A DNA stretch of 64,000 nt, taken from positions 23,937,009 through 24,001,008 of the forward strand of contig JAJLRJ010000014.1 in NCBI GenBank assembly GCA_024195265.1. Direction: 5' to 3'. Within the stretch, counting starts at the first letter, position 1; the number at the start of each line of letters is the position of its first letter. A program made the position numbers and the translations under genes. Positions 34,001 through 43,675 of the stretch are shown here, piece by piece. Source of the stretch: Dendrophyllia cribrosa (lineage: Eukaryota > Cnidaria > Anthozoa > Scleractinia > Dendrophylliidae). The notes beneath the pieces were generated by a model. It was not told the DNA's origin. It worked only from the letters and a program-made list of their open reading frames with translations, and did not search any database.

Positions 34001-35825
34001 CAATTTCGACACTCGTCAAATCTATTTGGTGGCTGTGGAGCATGTGGTGTTTGGCCAACAAAGAGTTTTTATCCAATGTTGCTATAGCCTTTGCGTGTTC
34101 TTTCACGCGTGATTTTAGCGCGCGCGATGTCTGACATACTTAAAAAGCCAAAAGACAAGATCGAGAAAGAGGCCACCAGAGGAATCGTGTATAAGATCAA
34201 ATGTAAAGATTGTGATTGTGTTTACATTGGTCAGACATCGCGCGCGCTAAAATCACGCGTGAAAGAGCACGCAAAGGCTATAGCAACATTGGATAAAAAC
34301 TCTTTGTTGGCCAAACACCACATGCTCCACAGCCACCAAATAGATTTGACGAGTGTCGAAATTGTTGACAGATCATCGGCATGGCGACAAAGACTAATTC
34401 TTGAAGCTTGGCATTCCGTGCGTAACACGAACGCTATAAACGAACACATAGCGCTTCCAAATGTTTATAATAACATTAAGAATTTGTAGAAATAATTAAG
34501 AATGCTCTAGAGACTTTTGTTTCACCTCAAAATATTCTTTCGAGGTGCGATTTAATATTTGCATGTATCTTATACCATCAGGACGCCGTTAGACATTTGC
34601 ATTTTTATCTCTTGCTGAAGAAGGCAACAGTAGTTGCCGAAACGTCCAAAAACAACATTTTTAGCCAGTGTCAACTTTTTAATATCTTTTTATATATAAA
34701 ACGTCTATGATCGCTTTTTTAGGATTTAATCACAGCTGTTCTGGTGTCGGAATAGTTTACGATGAATGCAATCGCCGCTGCCGCTGTAAAGACGGAAAGC
34801 CTATTGATTGCTATAGCATACGAAAAGACTTTACAGAAATGTCCTTTGATGAGCGGCGTCTTTTCGTGAGGGCCTTTAAAACAGTATCCATGGAAGCCCC
34901 TTACAAACGGACTTACGATCTTCTCACTAAACTTCATCCCAAGTTCTTCGATGTCATTCACGAGAAAGATGTCTTCTTTCCTTGGCATCGTTGGTACCTC
35001 TCAGTTTTTGAAAATCTTCTGCGTTACGTTGACTGCCGCGTGACCGTGCCTTATTGGAACTGGGCACGCGCCGTGTCACACAAGCGTTTGTGGCGCCAAA
35101 CATATATACGGGACATTTGGAATCCGGGATCTCACGGCCTTGGCGGCAACGGAGACTTTAAATCAGGCTGCGTTCGTAGTGGTCCTTTCAAGAAAGGGAA
35201 ATGGTCCTTGCCAACTTGGCTAAATTCTGACTGTCTTTCAAGGGAGTTTAATCATAAAATGTTGTTACCTGGGGAATGGTTCGTCAAGGACCTAAATAAA
35301 ATTCCTTGGAACAACTTTAGCAAATTTGAATCTGGAGTTAGAGACTTCATGCATAATGATTTGCATAATGCTATCGGCGGTACCATGTCTCAAGACGAAT
35401 CTGCCGTGGCGCCTGAGTTCTGGTGTCACCACGCCTTTCTGGACAAAATCTGGTCAAACTGGCAGGACCATGGCCCAAAATATAAATTTGCCTACTACAG
35501 GAGCATAAACAAGATGCTACCAGGAGGGACACACTTCGGGTGGGAGTTTATGGACCTTCAGAATCAGCCCCACTGTTTAAGGGTCCTATACAAGGAGTCA
35601 TCTGAGGAGGAAATACCAGCAGGAACTGAGGAACAAAGAGCTCACCATGGTTACTACGGACCAGACTATGAGGAGGGCTATGACGACGATGATGACGCTG
35701 GCAATGATAATGATAACGATGATGACGATGGTTATAATGATGGTGATGACGATGGTGATAATGATGGTGATAATGATGGTGATGATGATGGTAGTGAAGA
35801 TAAGCAAAACGAAAAATATTTTTAA
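31018..35825 (+). CDS. Secreted vWA-tyrosinase fusion protein, copy 2, 5 coding exons, 614 aa
   Basis: Exons 31018-31117, 31732-31806, 32377-32614, 32868-33196, 34723-35825 (TAA), with the same phases (1,1,2,1) as copy 1. The signal peptide is MYACQSLRSLLMGLLLTSFL. The vWA domain (about 64-242) has exon 3 identical to copy 1 at 70 of 78 residues and again PSTST at the MIDAS position. The linker is CNRRCRCKDGKPIDC. Copper-A is His319, His327, His336 (PWHRWYL) and copper-B His458, His462, His484 (FWCHHAFLD). The PROSITE copper-B Asp-Pro is Ala-Pro in both copies. The acidic tail is longer than in copy 1 and rich in Asp-Gly/Asn-Asp from GAY-GGT triplets. It is a tandem duplicate of the 14731-19187 gene. 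Intron 4 is enlarged by an inverted Penelope-like insertion ending just before the exon 5 acceptor. Confidence 0.9.
33353..33457 (+). repeat. GAAT/GAAC microsatellite
   Basis: Runs of AATG, then GAAC, then GAAT tetranucleotides, over 20 units, in intron 4 of tyrosinase copy 2. Confidence 0.9.
33577..33608 (-). ncRNA. Hammerhead-ribozyme-like motif (left arm)
   Basis: Minus strand: CTGAAGA, extra A, stem GGCAAC-AGTA-GTTGCC, GAAAC, GTC. Same motif as 34615-34646 in the inverted copy. Core residues fit CUGANGA...GAAA...UH, but the extra A beside stem II is not canonical. Confidence 0.45.
33765..33898. mobile_element. hAT-like MITE, 134 bp, nested in the Penelope-like arm
   Basis: Ends GGGTGTTTCTTGGTGTTGCG and TCCGCAACACCAAGAAAC(TACC). 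An exact 8 bp duplication, AAACATTT, flanks it (33757-33764 and 33899-33906). The other Penelope-like arm preserves the empty site, proving insertion. Confidence 0.9.
34136..34489 (+). pseudogene. Penelope-like GIY-YIG endonuclease, C-terminal fragment
   Basis: The open frame reads ATRGIVYKIKCKDCDCVYIG, QTSRALKSRVKEHAKAI, LLAKHHMLHSH and LILEAWHSVRNTNAINEH. This is the GIY-YIG nuclease that follows the reverse transcriptase in Penelope-like retroelements, with the CxxC spacing between GIY and YIG seen in that group. The RT is absent, so the copy is 5'-truncated and cannot move by itself. An overlapping frame on the other arm reads the same protein backwards. Confidence 0.85.
34615..34646 (+). 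ncRNA. Hammerhead-ribozyme-like motif (right arm)
   Basis: CTGAAGA (34615-34621), one extra A, a perfect 6-bp stem GGCAAC-AGTA-GTTGCC (34623-34638), GAAAC (34639-34643), GTC (34644-34646). CTTG upstream can pair with CAA after GTC as a short stem I. Penelope-like elements are known to carry minimal type I hammerheads. Activity is not shown here. Confidence 0.5.
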
Positions 35826-36022
35826 ATTTGTTTCCTTGGAACTGATCAAGCACAATGAATCCAGCCTTTTGTATTTTCATAATATGGCCTAATTGCAGAA
35901 ACGTTGTCATATAAAATACAAAATAACAAATAGGAATTAACTACCTTAATGATATTCAAAGAGGTTTTTTTTTCGCAAACATGACATTTCAACAGAAATT
36001 TCTTCCAAACAAGTTTCTGTCT

Positions 36023-36028
36023 AATAAA
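36023..36028 (+). promoter_or_regulatory. Candidate polyadenylation signal of tyrosinase copy 2
   Basis: AATAAA about 200 bases after the stop codon, the first perfect match downstream. Confidence 0.45.
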
Positions 36029-36029
36029 T

Positions 36030-37020
36030 GAACAATCATTTTTTTATCTCAGGTATGGACATGAATATTTATTTATTTATTAATAATTTCCCTTACTATA
36101 TCCTCTGTGAATATCAATGAGATAATTAACTCCTATTTTTCTATGCGGGTGACAACGTTCTTGCAACGTGGTGTAAATTTTTTTATACTTTGAGCGAAAT
36201 TTTCCGTTACAAAATATGACAGCTGTCCGAAGCCTCCATTATTTGATGCTGTTCTTTTAGTCAACTTTCTAACAACTGTCCATCTAGTAGTCTACAATAT
36301 ACGTATTGTATTTCTAGCTGGATTTATGAAAACCATGTCGCCCTCAGTAAGTCTATCTAAAGTTTACAATATAAAAAACAAAACACTGTTGCCAGTCTTT
36401 TTTCTCTCGCTCCCTTTTCCCTTTCTCTCTCTTTTCTGCGATTAACGGGCTGATCGGGGTCATAAAACCCTTGTTCGAGCTAGTTTTTGTGAAATTGCTG
36501 TAATTTGCATTAACTCCGTTTTAAAAAATTCAGTTATATGTAAATATATCAAATGAGAAACTAGCTAAATTGGAATACTTCCTGGAAAATTTTATCATTT
36601 TCTAAGACGTAATAGTCACTATAAATTTGATGGTTGCAGGATAAGTGGTCTAAACAAGTGTAGCCGATCTACTGACCTCGACCGGGCTCATGCCTGGAGA
36701 TAAGTAACATTGAGTAGATATGAAGCTGGAGTCGACTTTTTTGGATACAAACCATCCTACTTTTCATATGTTAATCGTGATAAAGAACTGGTTAGCATAA
36801 AAACAACATGATTTACAATGGCAACCCTGTTGAACATGAAATTTATGCTATATTCATAGACAAAAGTGTTGGGAAGATTAGCAGTTTTCACTTTTATTCT
36901 CTTTCTCTCCCCTCCCCCTGTTACAACGTTGTGTATAACGGGACATGTTTAATGCGTAATTCTTCGCTGAGATCCCAACATTGAATGAGGGGTAGGGGGA
37001 CTCAGAAGATGAACTAATTA
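36030..37020. other. Intergenic sequence, nothing recognised
   Basis: AT-rich DNA without supported genes or clear repeat arms. Confidence 0.5.
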
Positions 37021-37023
37021 TTG

Positions 37024-37038
37024 TTAGTATCACCCAAC

Positions 37039-37076
<38 letters not shown>

Positions 37077-37223
37077 GCTACTAGGGGTCTAATAGTAATA
37101 GTCATCGAGTAGCGAAATTCGCCGGTTTTATTTTTCGTTTTATTCCCAAATAAATATTTCTTCAACTTGCAATTGCTTTTTTTTATTATTGCCTTTTTCT
37201 GTCCGACTAGTTGGGTGATACTA

Positions 37224-37224
<1 letters not shown>
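37024..37224. mobile_element. MITE (TTAGTATCACCCAACTAGT ends)
   Basis: Ends TTAGTATCACCCAACTAGT and the complement frame about 200 bases of AT-rich sequence. Confidence 0.75.
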
Positions 37225-37225
<1 letters not shown>

Positions 37226-37257
<32 letters not shown>

Positions 37258-37328
37258 GTCAATAGCCCATTCGGCTTCGCCTCATGGGCTATTGACCCGT
37301 AGCCCTTTCGGGCTACGGGTCTAATTGT
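37226..37328. repeat. Long hairpin
   Basis: ACAATTAGACCCTTCGCCCT and ACGGGTCTAATTGT, with inner GGGTCAATAGCCCAT / ATGGGCTATTGACCC arms. Almost fully palindromic and directly adjacent to the preceding MITE. Confidence 0.8.
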
Positions 37329-37455
37329 TAATTATTTACATTAATAGAACATTGATGTAATTCAGCACTGATGCTATTCATTTTTACAACCTTCCCAACT
37401 ACATTTGTAGTGTTTTGAGCTCGATTTACTTGGACCACATAATTGTAATTTTATT

Positions 37456-37845
37456 AAGTAATGGTCCTAGTAAGAAGTAGGCAACCTAACGGCAGGGAAT
37501 GCAGAAAGGTGTTAATTGTGGTATTGTTGAAACCGTCCACTTCATTGGCTAAAACGTGAAAATCTATTTATTGATTCTCTTTTAGTGAAAACTATTCTAT
37601 GTGGGAAACATGCAAAATTAGAAGCCTTTCTTGGCCATTGTTTTGGAGTTTCACGATTGGATGAAATCTTTTTACCACAAAAGAAACATCACTTTAAAAT
37701 AAAGTTCCAGTACATTTTTTTTAAAAAACATGTTGTCCATAGGTTGATGCATTCTCAGTAAAAAGACCTAAACGATCTTATGTGGGGAAAGCGAAATGCC
37801 GCGGAACAATAGAGTATTGCCTACTTCTTACACGCATTGTTACTT
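37456..37845. mobile_element. TIR element, family C (opposite-orientation copy)
   Basis: Inverted relative of 3051-3582: AAGTAATGGTCCTAGTAAGA at one end and AAGTAGGCAATAC(complement) at the other, with the same CATGTTTCCCAC and TTTAAAATAAAGTTCCAG interior. The outer TIR part seen in the other copy is missing. Confidence 0.75.
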
Positions 37846-38692
37846 AAGCTCATAGTAAAGTGGACAATATAAATACGTTCTTATCTAAATCTCAGCCTGG
37901 GTATATTCATAGCACGTTCTCAGCTTCAATATTCTTACAAACAAGTGCTTATTAAACTAAAAGATCTAGAGTGTAAAAAAAAAAAATTATCAAAATCATA
38001 GCCAAATTTATTTGAGTTCACATAAACGCGTGCAACGCGGAAAACCTAAATGGCTTCAAAGACCCGGAGGACCTCCATATAAAAATGACGGGATCGTCTT
38101 AACTTTTAGGGGTCAAAATGTGATGATTGGTAGCGTTTAATGTGCTAAAATCTAAAATGACCACCGTTAGAATTATCAATGTGCCCTTCAGGGTATTGAG
38201 CCAAAAAATATAAAATATATGTGTTGTTTTTTTAGAATTGGTACCTTTTAGGAGTAAAAGTCCATTTGTGCCACTCCCGTGAAACGAGATTCTGGTACCT
38301 TTTAGCGCGTTTTTCGAAAATTTTCCGACAAGCATCCCCCTTATATTTATATCGAAGTCCCTCCGGGTTACAAGAGATTCCCTCGCCGAGAAGAAATCTT
38401 GACCTAGCAGTCTGCCGAGCCCAGTTCCCAAGCCTACTCCCTTGTTTTCCTGTCCGCGCGAACCCTAAACGGAGAAAAAGTTGTCTAACTCGAACGAGGG
38501 CGCTTAAAGGAGTTATGTTATGCGGATTTTGACGCTTTTGGCTCAAAACTACTCCAAATTAACACTTCATTCCTTTAATTTCCATACACCAAATGCTTAT
38601 AAAACACTAAAAGGAAGATATCAAGTGAATTTTCGAAGAGAGAATAAACCAGTTTTAGCAAGTTTTCCAAGACACAAGCGATAAACTTCAAT

Positions 38693-38853
38693 CAATAGGC
38701 CTTTATCACGCGGGGGCCATGTTGACTCTCCAAAGAATAAAATGCTTTGTTTTTGCCCGTTCAGCCTCGCAGTGAAAAAGTTGAAAATGAGGTTGGGCGG
38801 GCAAAAAGCTTTTATTTTTATACAAAATGGCGGGGCGTGATAAAGGCCTATTG
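38693..38853. mobile_element. MITE (CAATAGGCCTTTATCACG ends)
   Basis: CAATAGGCCTTTATCACGCG and CGTGATAAAGGCCTATTG flank about 120 bases that also contain GCCATGTTG / AAAATGGCG arms. Confidence 0.75.
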
Positions 38854-39383
38854 GCTCTTTAATTTTTTTCAAATGCAATCCATTTCTATTCCGTCCATTT
38901 GCAGCCAAAAACACTAATGTTTACTTGTAGAATGATAAATCAGTTTTAGACAAAACTTGACCATTATCTTTTGATTTCCACTGACTTAAATATGTCTTTT
39001 GGCTTTTTAAAGTAACAATAAAAATTGTGACAGAGCCCCTTTAAATAAATGAATAAATAAATGAGCGGAGATCGCCTGGGGGCAGATAATTTTCGCGACA
39101 TAATATTGTAGCCTTTGTCGCATCTTTCGTTTCGCAAACATTTAATGTCGCAAAAAGGTATCTTAAGTTTACGCTTACTTGACAGCGTAATTTTTGTGAA
39201 TTAATATCAGTTCGGCTTGATCAAGTTTATTTAAATCTCAAACTAATACGAGTTTTATAAAGTGGAAACACTACACAAAAGTTTCACAAAAACTTACTTT
39301 CGTAACATATCGCACCTTGAAAATCACGAAATTACATGTCAGTTGTCGAGGAATTTATATATTAATAAGATAACTGTTTAATA

Positions 39384-39629
39384 TTAAACTTTTAGAGACT
39401 CATTCAGATTCGCGAATTTGCATGCAACAGATCCCGATAAATGTCCGACAAACAAGAACATGTACATAGCTTGAACTCTTGGTGTCTTTAACCCACCCCT
39501 TACAAAGTTGTATAAAACTGACGCAAAATCTGTCGGAATTAAAATCCCAAAACAATAGACGGCAAACACAATATCAAACGCCTTACATGACCTTCTCAAA
39601 TTCATTACTAATTCATTAACTTTGGACAA
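39384..39629 (-). pseudogene. GPCR fragment, TM6-TM7 (dead)
   Basis: The minus frame reads DIVFAVYCFGILIPTDFASV, LYNFVRGGL and FLFVGHLSGSVACKFANLNE. This resembles TM6 and TM7 of a class A receptor, in which the usual N-S-x-x-NPxxY has decayed to LSGSVACKF. There is no ATG and an in-frame TAA lies just upstream. It is 290 bases downstream of the intact GPCR's stop, on the same strand, and is not its continuation. Confidence 0.5.
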
Positions 39630-39692
39630 AGAAACTTATAAGAGTAACAGTGATTTTGAAACCCGATCTTAATTACATAGATTTTTTGCGAT

Positions 39693-39698
39693 TTTATT
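39693..39698 (-). promoter_or_regulatory. Candidate polyadenylation signal of the GPCR gene
   Basis: AATAAA on the minus strand, about 220 bases past the GPCR stop. Confidence 0.35.
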
Positions 39699-39915
39699 TC
39701 TTCCTTTTTCTCTGAATTTAATGATCAGTTTGAGAAGATATATCAAACACTCGAAAGAGTGTTTCATCAGGTATCCAAACACCTCGAAGTCGGTTTAAAA
39801 AAACTCGACTGGCCTCGTTTTTCTCAACTCACTTCTCGGTGTTCGGAAATCTTCTTATCCTTATCCTTCTTCTCAAGGCGACACGTCATAATAACTACGT
39901 CACTAGTAACAAGTG

Positions 39916-41007
39916 TCAAAGCACCGTTGCTTTATCGCCCGCAGGAACATTTCGGTTGGCGGTCAGCGTTCCTTGATGCACCATCAAACTGTGTCCTCGG
40001 CTGCATTGCGATAACGATGAGTGCTGGGGGCTGTACTGGAACGAAGGACTTTTAAAGAGCCTCCGAATTCCCTGTCTAAAGTTATGGTTCAATCCCAGAA
40101 ACAGCCAAGGCGATATGGCACTGTTGGCATGACACAACCAGAAAGCCATAAGCTGGACGAGGGGGTGAAGTGAATAGTAGGTGTCTTTTTGGAAATACGA
40201 TAAAAAATGCATGATATGGGCGGGAATCCAACACAGTGCAAACACCACAACAACGATGATGAGCATGCGCACAACTTTGCGTTTCGACCGCTGCGCCACG
40301 CGCCTGTTTGACAGTGTCTGTTGGCCGGGAATTTTACGATGCCAAAGATTTTTCCCGATCATGGTGTATGCTAAGCCGATTCCTATAAGAGGCAGTGAGT
40401 AAAGAAAGACAAACACTGTGATGAAGTATGTCCGGGACGCGATAACTGTATCCAGTGGCGACCAGCTTAAGATGCAGAAAGAAGAGAACCCGTGTTTTAT
40501 TACTCTGAATTGAAACAGGTAAGGTGTCATGCAAACGCAAGAAAAAAACCAAATTCCCAGCGATGCAAGTTTAGTGCTTCGCAGCAGAAGAGGACGGCGC
40601 CGAAACGGGTGCAGCACGGCGTGATAACGATCCAGCGAAATCAACAGCAACGCGAAAATCGACGCGGCGATTGAAAGAGCGTACGAAAAATGCGTCAGTT
40701 TGCATGTCACGTTGCCAAGGTCACCAGACAGCCAATAAAATTGAAGGTAAAGGTACAGCGTAGAATAAGGCATTGCAAACAGTGTTACCAGTAAATTTGC
40801 CACGCACATGTTCACTAGGAGCATGTTCGTCAGTGAGCGCATCGAAGGGATCTTGAAAACGAGATAGATCACCAAAACGTTACCAAGCAATGCCACTAGA
40901 AAGATAATTCCGTAGGCGACAGTCATGACTACCTTTGTTGAAACATCAATAGAAGGAAAGCTTGTAACGTTCGAGGTTGACGGAAAGGAAACATTCGTTT
41001 GGTTCAT
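39916..41007 (-). CDS. Class A (rhodopsin-like) G-protein-coupled receptor, 363 aa, intronless CDS
   Basis: Seven hydrophobic segments and class A landmarks. TM1 has GNVLVIYLV (Asn43). TM3 ends LDRYHAVLHPF (Asp126-Arg127-Tyr128). Cys102 and Cys178 form the TM3-ECL2 disulfide pair. TM6 has FALCWIPAH. The N-terminus has three N-glycosylation sequons (NQT, NVS, NVT) and the tail is Ser-rich. The overall pattern is closest to peptide-type receptors; the ligand is unknown. The first ATG (41007) was chosen; the frame stays open a few codons upstream, where a tttttag at about 41040 could be an acceptor for a 5' UTR exon. Oddities: the TM2 Asp (2.50) is Asn71, and NPxxY is SPWLF (299-303). Cnidarian genomes have many such lineage-specific receptors. 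Confidence 0.9.
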   Translation of the reverse strand: MNQTNVSFPSTSNVTSFPSIDVSTKVVMTVAYGIIFLVALLGNVLVIYLVFKIPSMRSLTNMLLVNMCVANLLVTLFAMPYSTLYLYLQFYWLSGDLGNVTCKLTHFSYALSIAASIFALLLISLDRYHAVLHPFRRRPLLLRSTKLASLGIWFFSCVCMTPYLFQFRVIKHGFSSFCILSWSPLDTVIASRTYFITVFVFLYSLPLIGIGLAYTMIGKNLWHRKIPGQQTLSNRRVAQRSKRKVVRMLIIVVVVFALCWIPAHIMHFLSYFQKDTYYSLHPLVQLMAFWLCHANSAISPWLFLGLNHNFRQGIRRLFKSPSFQYSPQHSSLSQCSRGHSLMVHQGTLTANRNVPAGDKATVL

Positions 41008-41701
41008 GATTGTTCTTAAGTTCACGTTATCCCCAATCTAAAAAGATAGAAATAAGGGAATGAGTAAACCTTTTTTGCCTTTCCAAAATCACAAAATTAA
41101 GCTCATCGCGAAAATGTCCTATCAGGTATAAGGATTTATCGTGTACACTTTAGGGAATTTCATATTTTAACATAATGTGAAAACAGTGTTATTTATCTTC
41201 ACTGTTAAGAGTGAAGTTATTGCTACAATCGCGGCCCAAACCTGTTGGGACCAATTGGTTTTTCTTCATACTTTTCACTCATTTTATGTGTTTATTATTC
41301 GACATAGCAAATACGCATCAAAATGAAAGCAAATATGACACGTTATTGCACTCTTCTGACCGCGCGCTAGGAAAAACAGTTTCAAAAACTTAGATTTAGG
41401 AGAAGATTACTGTCGTAAAAAATAAAAACTGACTCGTAAAAATACTTAGCTGTATTACACAACTTCACGCTGAATAACCTCTATGAATTCTCGCGCGCTG
41501 ATTGGCTAATTTTTATCGTCAATAACAGTACAGACAGATAAAACTGACGGCGCCATCAACGAAAATTTTGCCAAACTTTTCAGCGCTGCGTTCTCGATGT
41601 GGGAGAAATTCTTTCACAAATCCAGAATTATTCAATGAGAAAATCGTCTAAAATAATGTGATGAACCTCAAGAAGCTAAAACACAACCTTAAAGCGGAAA
41701 G

Positions 41702-41843
41702 ATGAAGATGTTTGTTGAGAATCAAGACCTGAAAACTGCCGGTGAGCAGGATTATAGTGCTGTCGCTGAAATAAGCTTTAATGGATGTGAACTGAACCGT
41801 GTTTCAGCGGATTATTTTGAGAACAATTTTAACCGAAATAATG
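41702..41843 (+). CDS. Candidate first coding exon, unrecognised product
   Basis: An ATG opens a 47-codon frame (MKMFVENQDLKTAGEQ..., then ISFNGCELNRVSADYFENNF) ending in phase 1 at a GTTAGT donor. The peptide looks protein-like but matches no family I know. No following exon was found. It lies about 700 bases divergently upstream of the GPCR. It may be the start of a transposon ORF. Confidence 0.3.
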
Positions 41844-42014
41844 GTTAGTTTCGAAATTCCAATTTTTCTACGTGTTTCTGACTTGCTCTACTCAAACGTT
41901 TAATTTACGAACCTGTGATTCTTTGAATTACGGCAATGAAATTCCGGTTTTGTGGCGATCGCATCTTGCATTTTCTCCCTTCGTTTGAACATCAGTTTTA
42001 GCTTTTTGTTAATG

Positions 42015-42146
42015 TAAACAAATTGACGTCGGCTTTTTATGCGTCTGTCCTCTGTCATAACATTGTCAAAGTTTGTTTAACAACGTTATCACGAAATTTA
42101 TCATCAATAAGAGGACAGACGCATAAAAAGTCGACGTCAATCTGTT
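42015..42146. mobile_element. Foldback MITE
   Basis: AAATTGACGTCGGCTTTTTA, then TGCGTCTGTCCTCT, faces AGAGGACAGACGCATAAAAA, then GTCGACGTCAAT. About 45-base arms. Confidence 0.8.
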
Positions 42147-42992
42147 AATATAACAAACTAAAAGGCGTTGGTGTATAATCGGAAAAAGTACTACAAATAA
42201 CTGTCACACTGTAGATCTATCGGATGCTATGGGAGCAGGAAAGGGTGGTCCCTTTTAGGGAAACTAAAATCCATAAGAGCAAGCAGCTGATTTTTTAAAT
42301 TACCATGAATGATCTTACAAACGCCCACTTTCTAATAAACGCCCCGTTTTTAATAAAAACCTCCCCCTCCTGCACCAATGCAAAAAAAGGTTTTTTGATA
42401 GACGTCTTTGTCTGATTAACTTCCCTTATCCAGTATACGCCCTCACCAATCAGCTTTTTCGAGTTGGACGAGCTAAACCGTCGAAAATCTTACTTGGATG
42501 CCGATATCATGGATGACTTCTTTTGATATTGAGTGGCCGATGGCATAAAGGGAGGGTGATATTACTTTCCCTAAGCTGCCTAAGGTCCCAATGCATGGAT
42601 ATGGTTTTTGAGCTATTTTGGTCTGAGGATAAGCATGAATTTAGGGGTGAAGTCTGAAAATGGGTATCGATTTAGATTTAGATTTTTAGGTATAAACATG
42701 CACAAAAATTGGGAAATTACATATTTTGCTTTGCAAATGTGTTGGAAAAATCACAAATTATGGTCTGATTCAAGAGGCAAAAATCTTACGTTGAAATTTC
42801 TGTTTTGTCCCATTCACTGCACCAAAAGAAAAATGTTGTTCTATGCTTGATCAAAGAAATTGAATAAACACCTCCCTCTATTTTTTTAAACGGCCGCGGA
42901 TCTAGTAAATTCCACATAAAAGAAAAAAGATTAAAAAAAAAGCCCGAGGAGTTTCTTGTATCATTTACGATATAATGTGTTGGAGTTGCCGG

Positions 42993-43675
42993 TAGGCATT
43001 TGCCGATTGTGCTAGTAAAAGTGGCATATTATGCTAGTGGCAGTGCTCGTTTTTTTGCCCAAATTATGCTCAAATTATGCTCGCTTTTCAAAATTATGCT
43101 ACTTTTTTAAAAAATTATTCCGTGCACAAACTTCACAACTCACAAGACAAGTTTGAAAATGTATTTTATTAACCCTGGCCAGACGTTCTGGGCCCGGTTG
43201 TTCAAAACCTGGGTAACTTTATCCGGTGGTTGGGCCTATACGGCGAATAAATCTGCTATCCAGCTATCCTCTCTGTTCTCGCTACCTTGTAAACTATCTG
43301 GATGTAAGTTCACTGCACTTGACTGGTTTGGCGTGGCGGCCGCCATTTTGAAACGAGCACTGGGAGTCGTGGGAGAAAGACTAAGGAGTCTGGGACCGAG
43401 ACACAGACTTCCGGTTCCGTTTCATCGAACTCCCGCGGTATCTCAACACAAGTAAAAAAAAATCGAAAAATAGGAGTGGAAGCAACTGTTAGTAGTAATC
43501 TATCGTTTTTAGTAGCTGAGATCTTCGTTTTCTTGAATTATTCTAAAATTGTGCTATTAAGACAAGAAAATATACGGATTATGCTAGCAGTGTTACTTTT
43601 GGAAAAAGGGCAAAAATTATGCTCAATTCCTCAGATTATGCCAAAAATTATGCTAGCACAATCGGCAAGAGCCTA
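42993..43675. mobile_element. hAT-like non-autonomous element, 683 bp, exact 8 bp duplication
   Basis: Ends TAGGCATTTGCCGATTGTGC and GCACAATCGGCAAGAGCCTA. GTTGCCGG is duplicated at 42985-42992 and 43676-43683. Sub-terminal regions carry many AAATTATGCT repeats. The interior includes a GGGCCCGGTTGTTCAAA block resembling the end of the element at 63245-63700. ORFs inside are not coding. Confidence 0.85.

Larger units (their letters stand above)
33532..34135 (-). mobile_element. Penelope-like element fragment, left (inverted) arm
   Basis: Minus-strand copy of the same 3' fragment as 34136-34691. After removal of the 134 bp MITE and one 8 bp duplication, the arm matches the right arm over about 460 bases. 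It includes the end of the GIY-YIG ORF and the GAAGAAGGCAACAGTAG terminal block. It is truncated 94 bases shorter at the 5' end than its partner. Confidence 0.8.
34136..34691 (+). mobile_element. Penelope-like element fragment, right arm
   Basis: A 3' fragment with a GIY-YIG endonuclease ORF and terminal region. It ends about 30 bases before tyrosinase copy 2 exon 5. A 12-base direct repeat, ATATAAAACGTC, at 33484-33495 and 34694-34705 may be the target duplication of the whole inverted pair. Confidence 0.8.

Noticed and set aside
33894..34449. Mirror-image ORFs on both strands in tyrosinase intron 4
   Set aside because: They are the same Penelope-like GIY-YIG sequence read from the two inverted arms and in antisense; only the 34136-34489 frame is meaningful.
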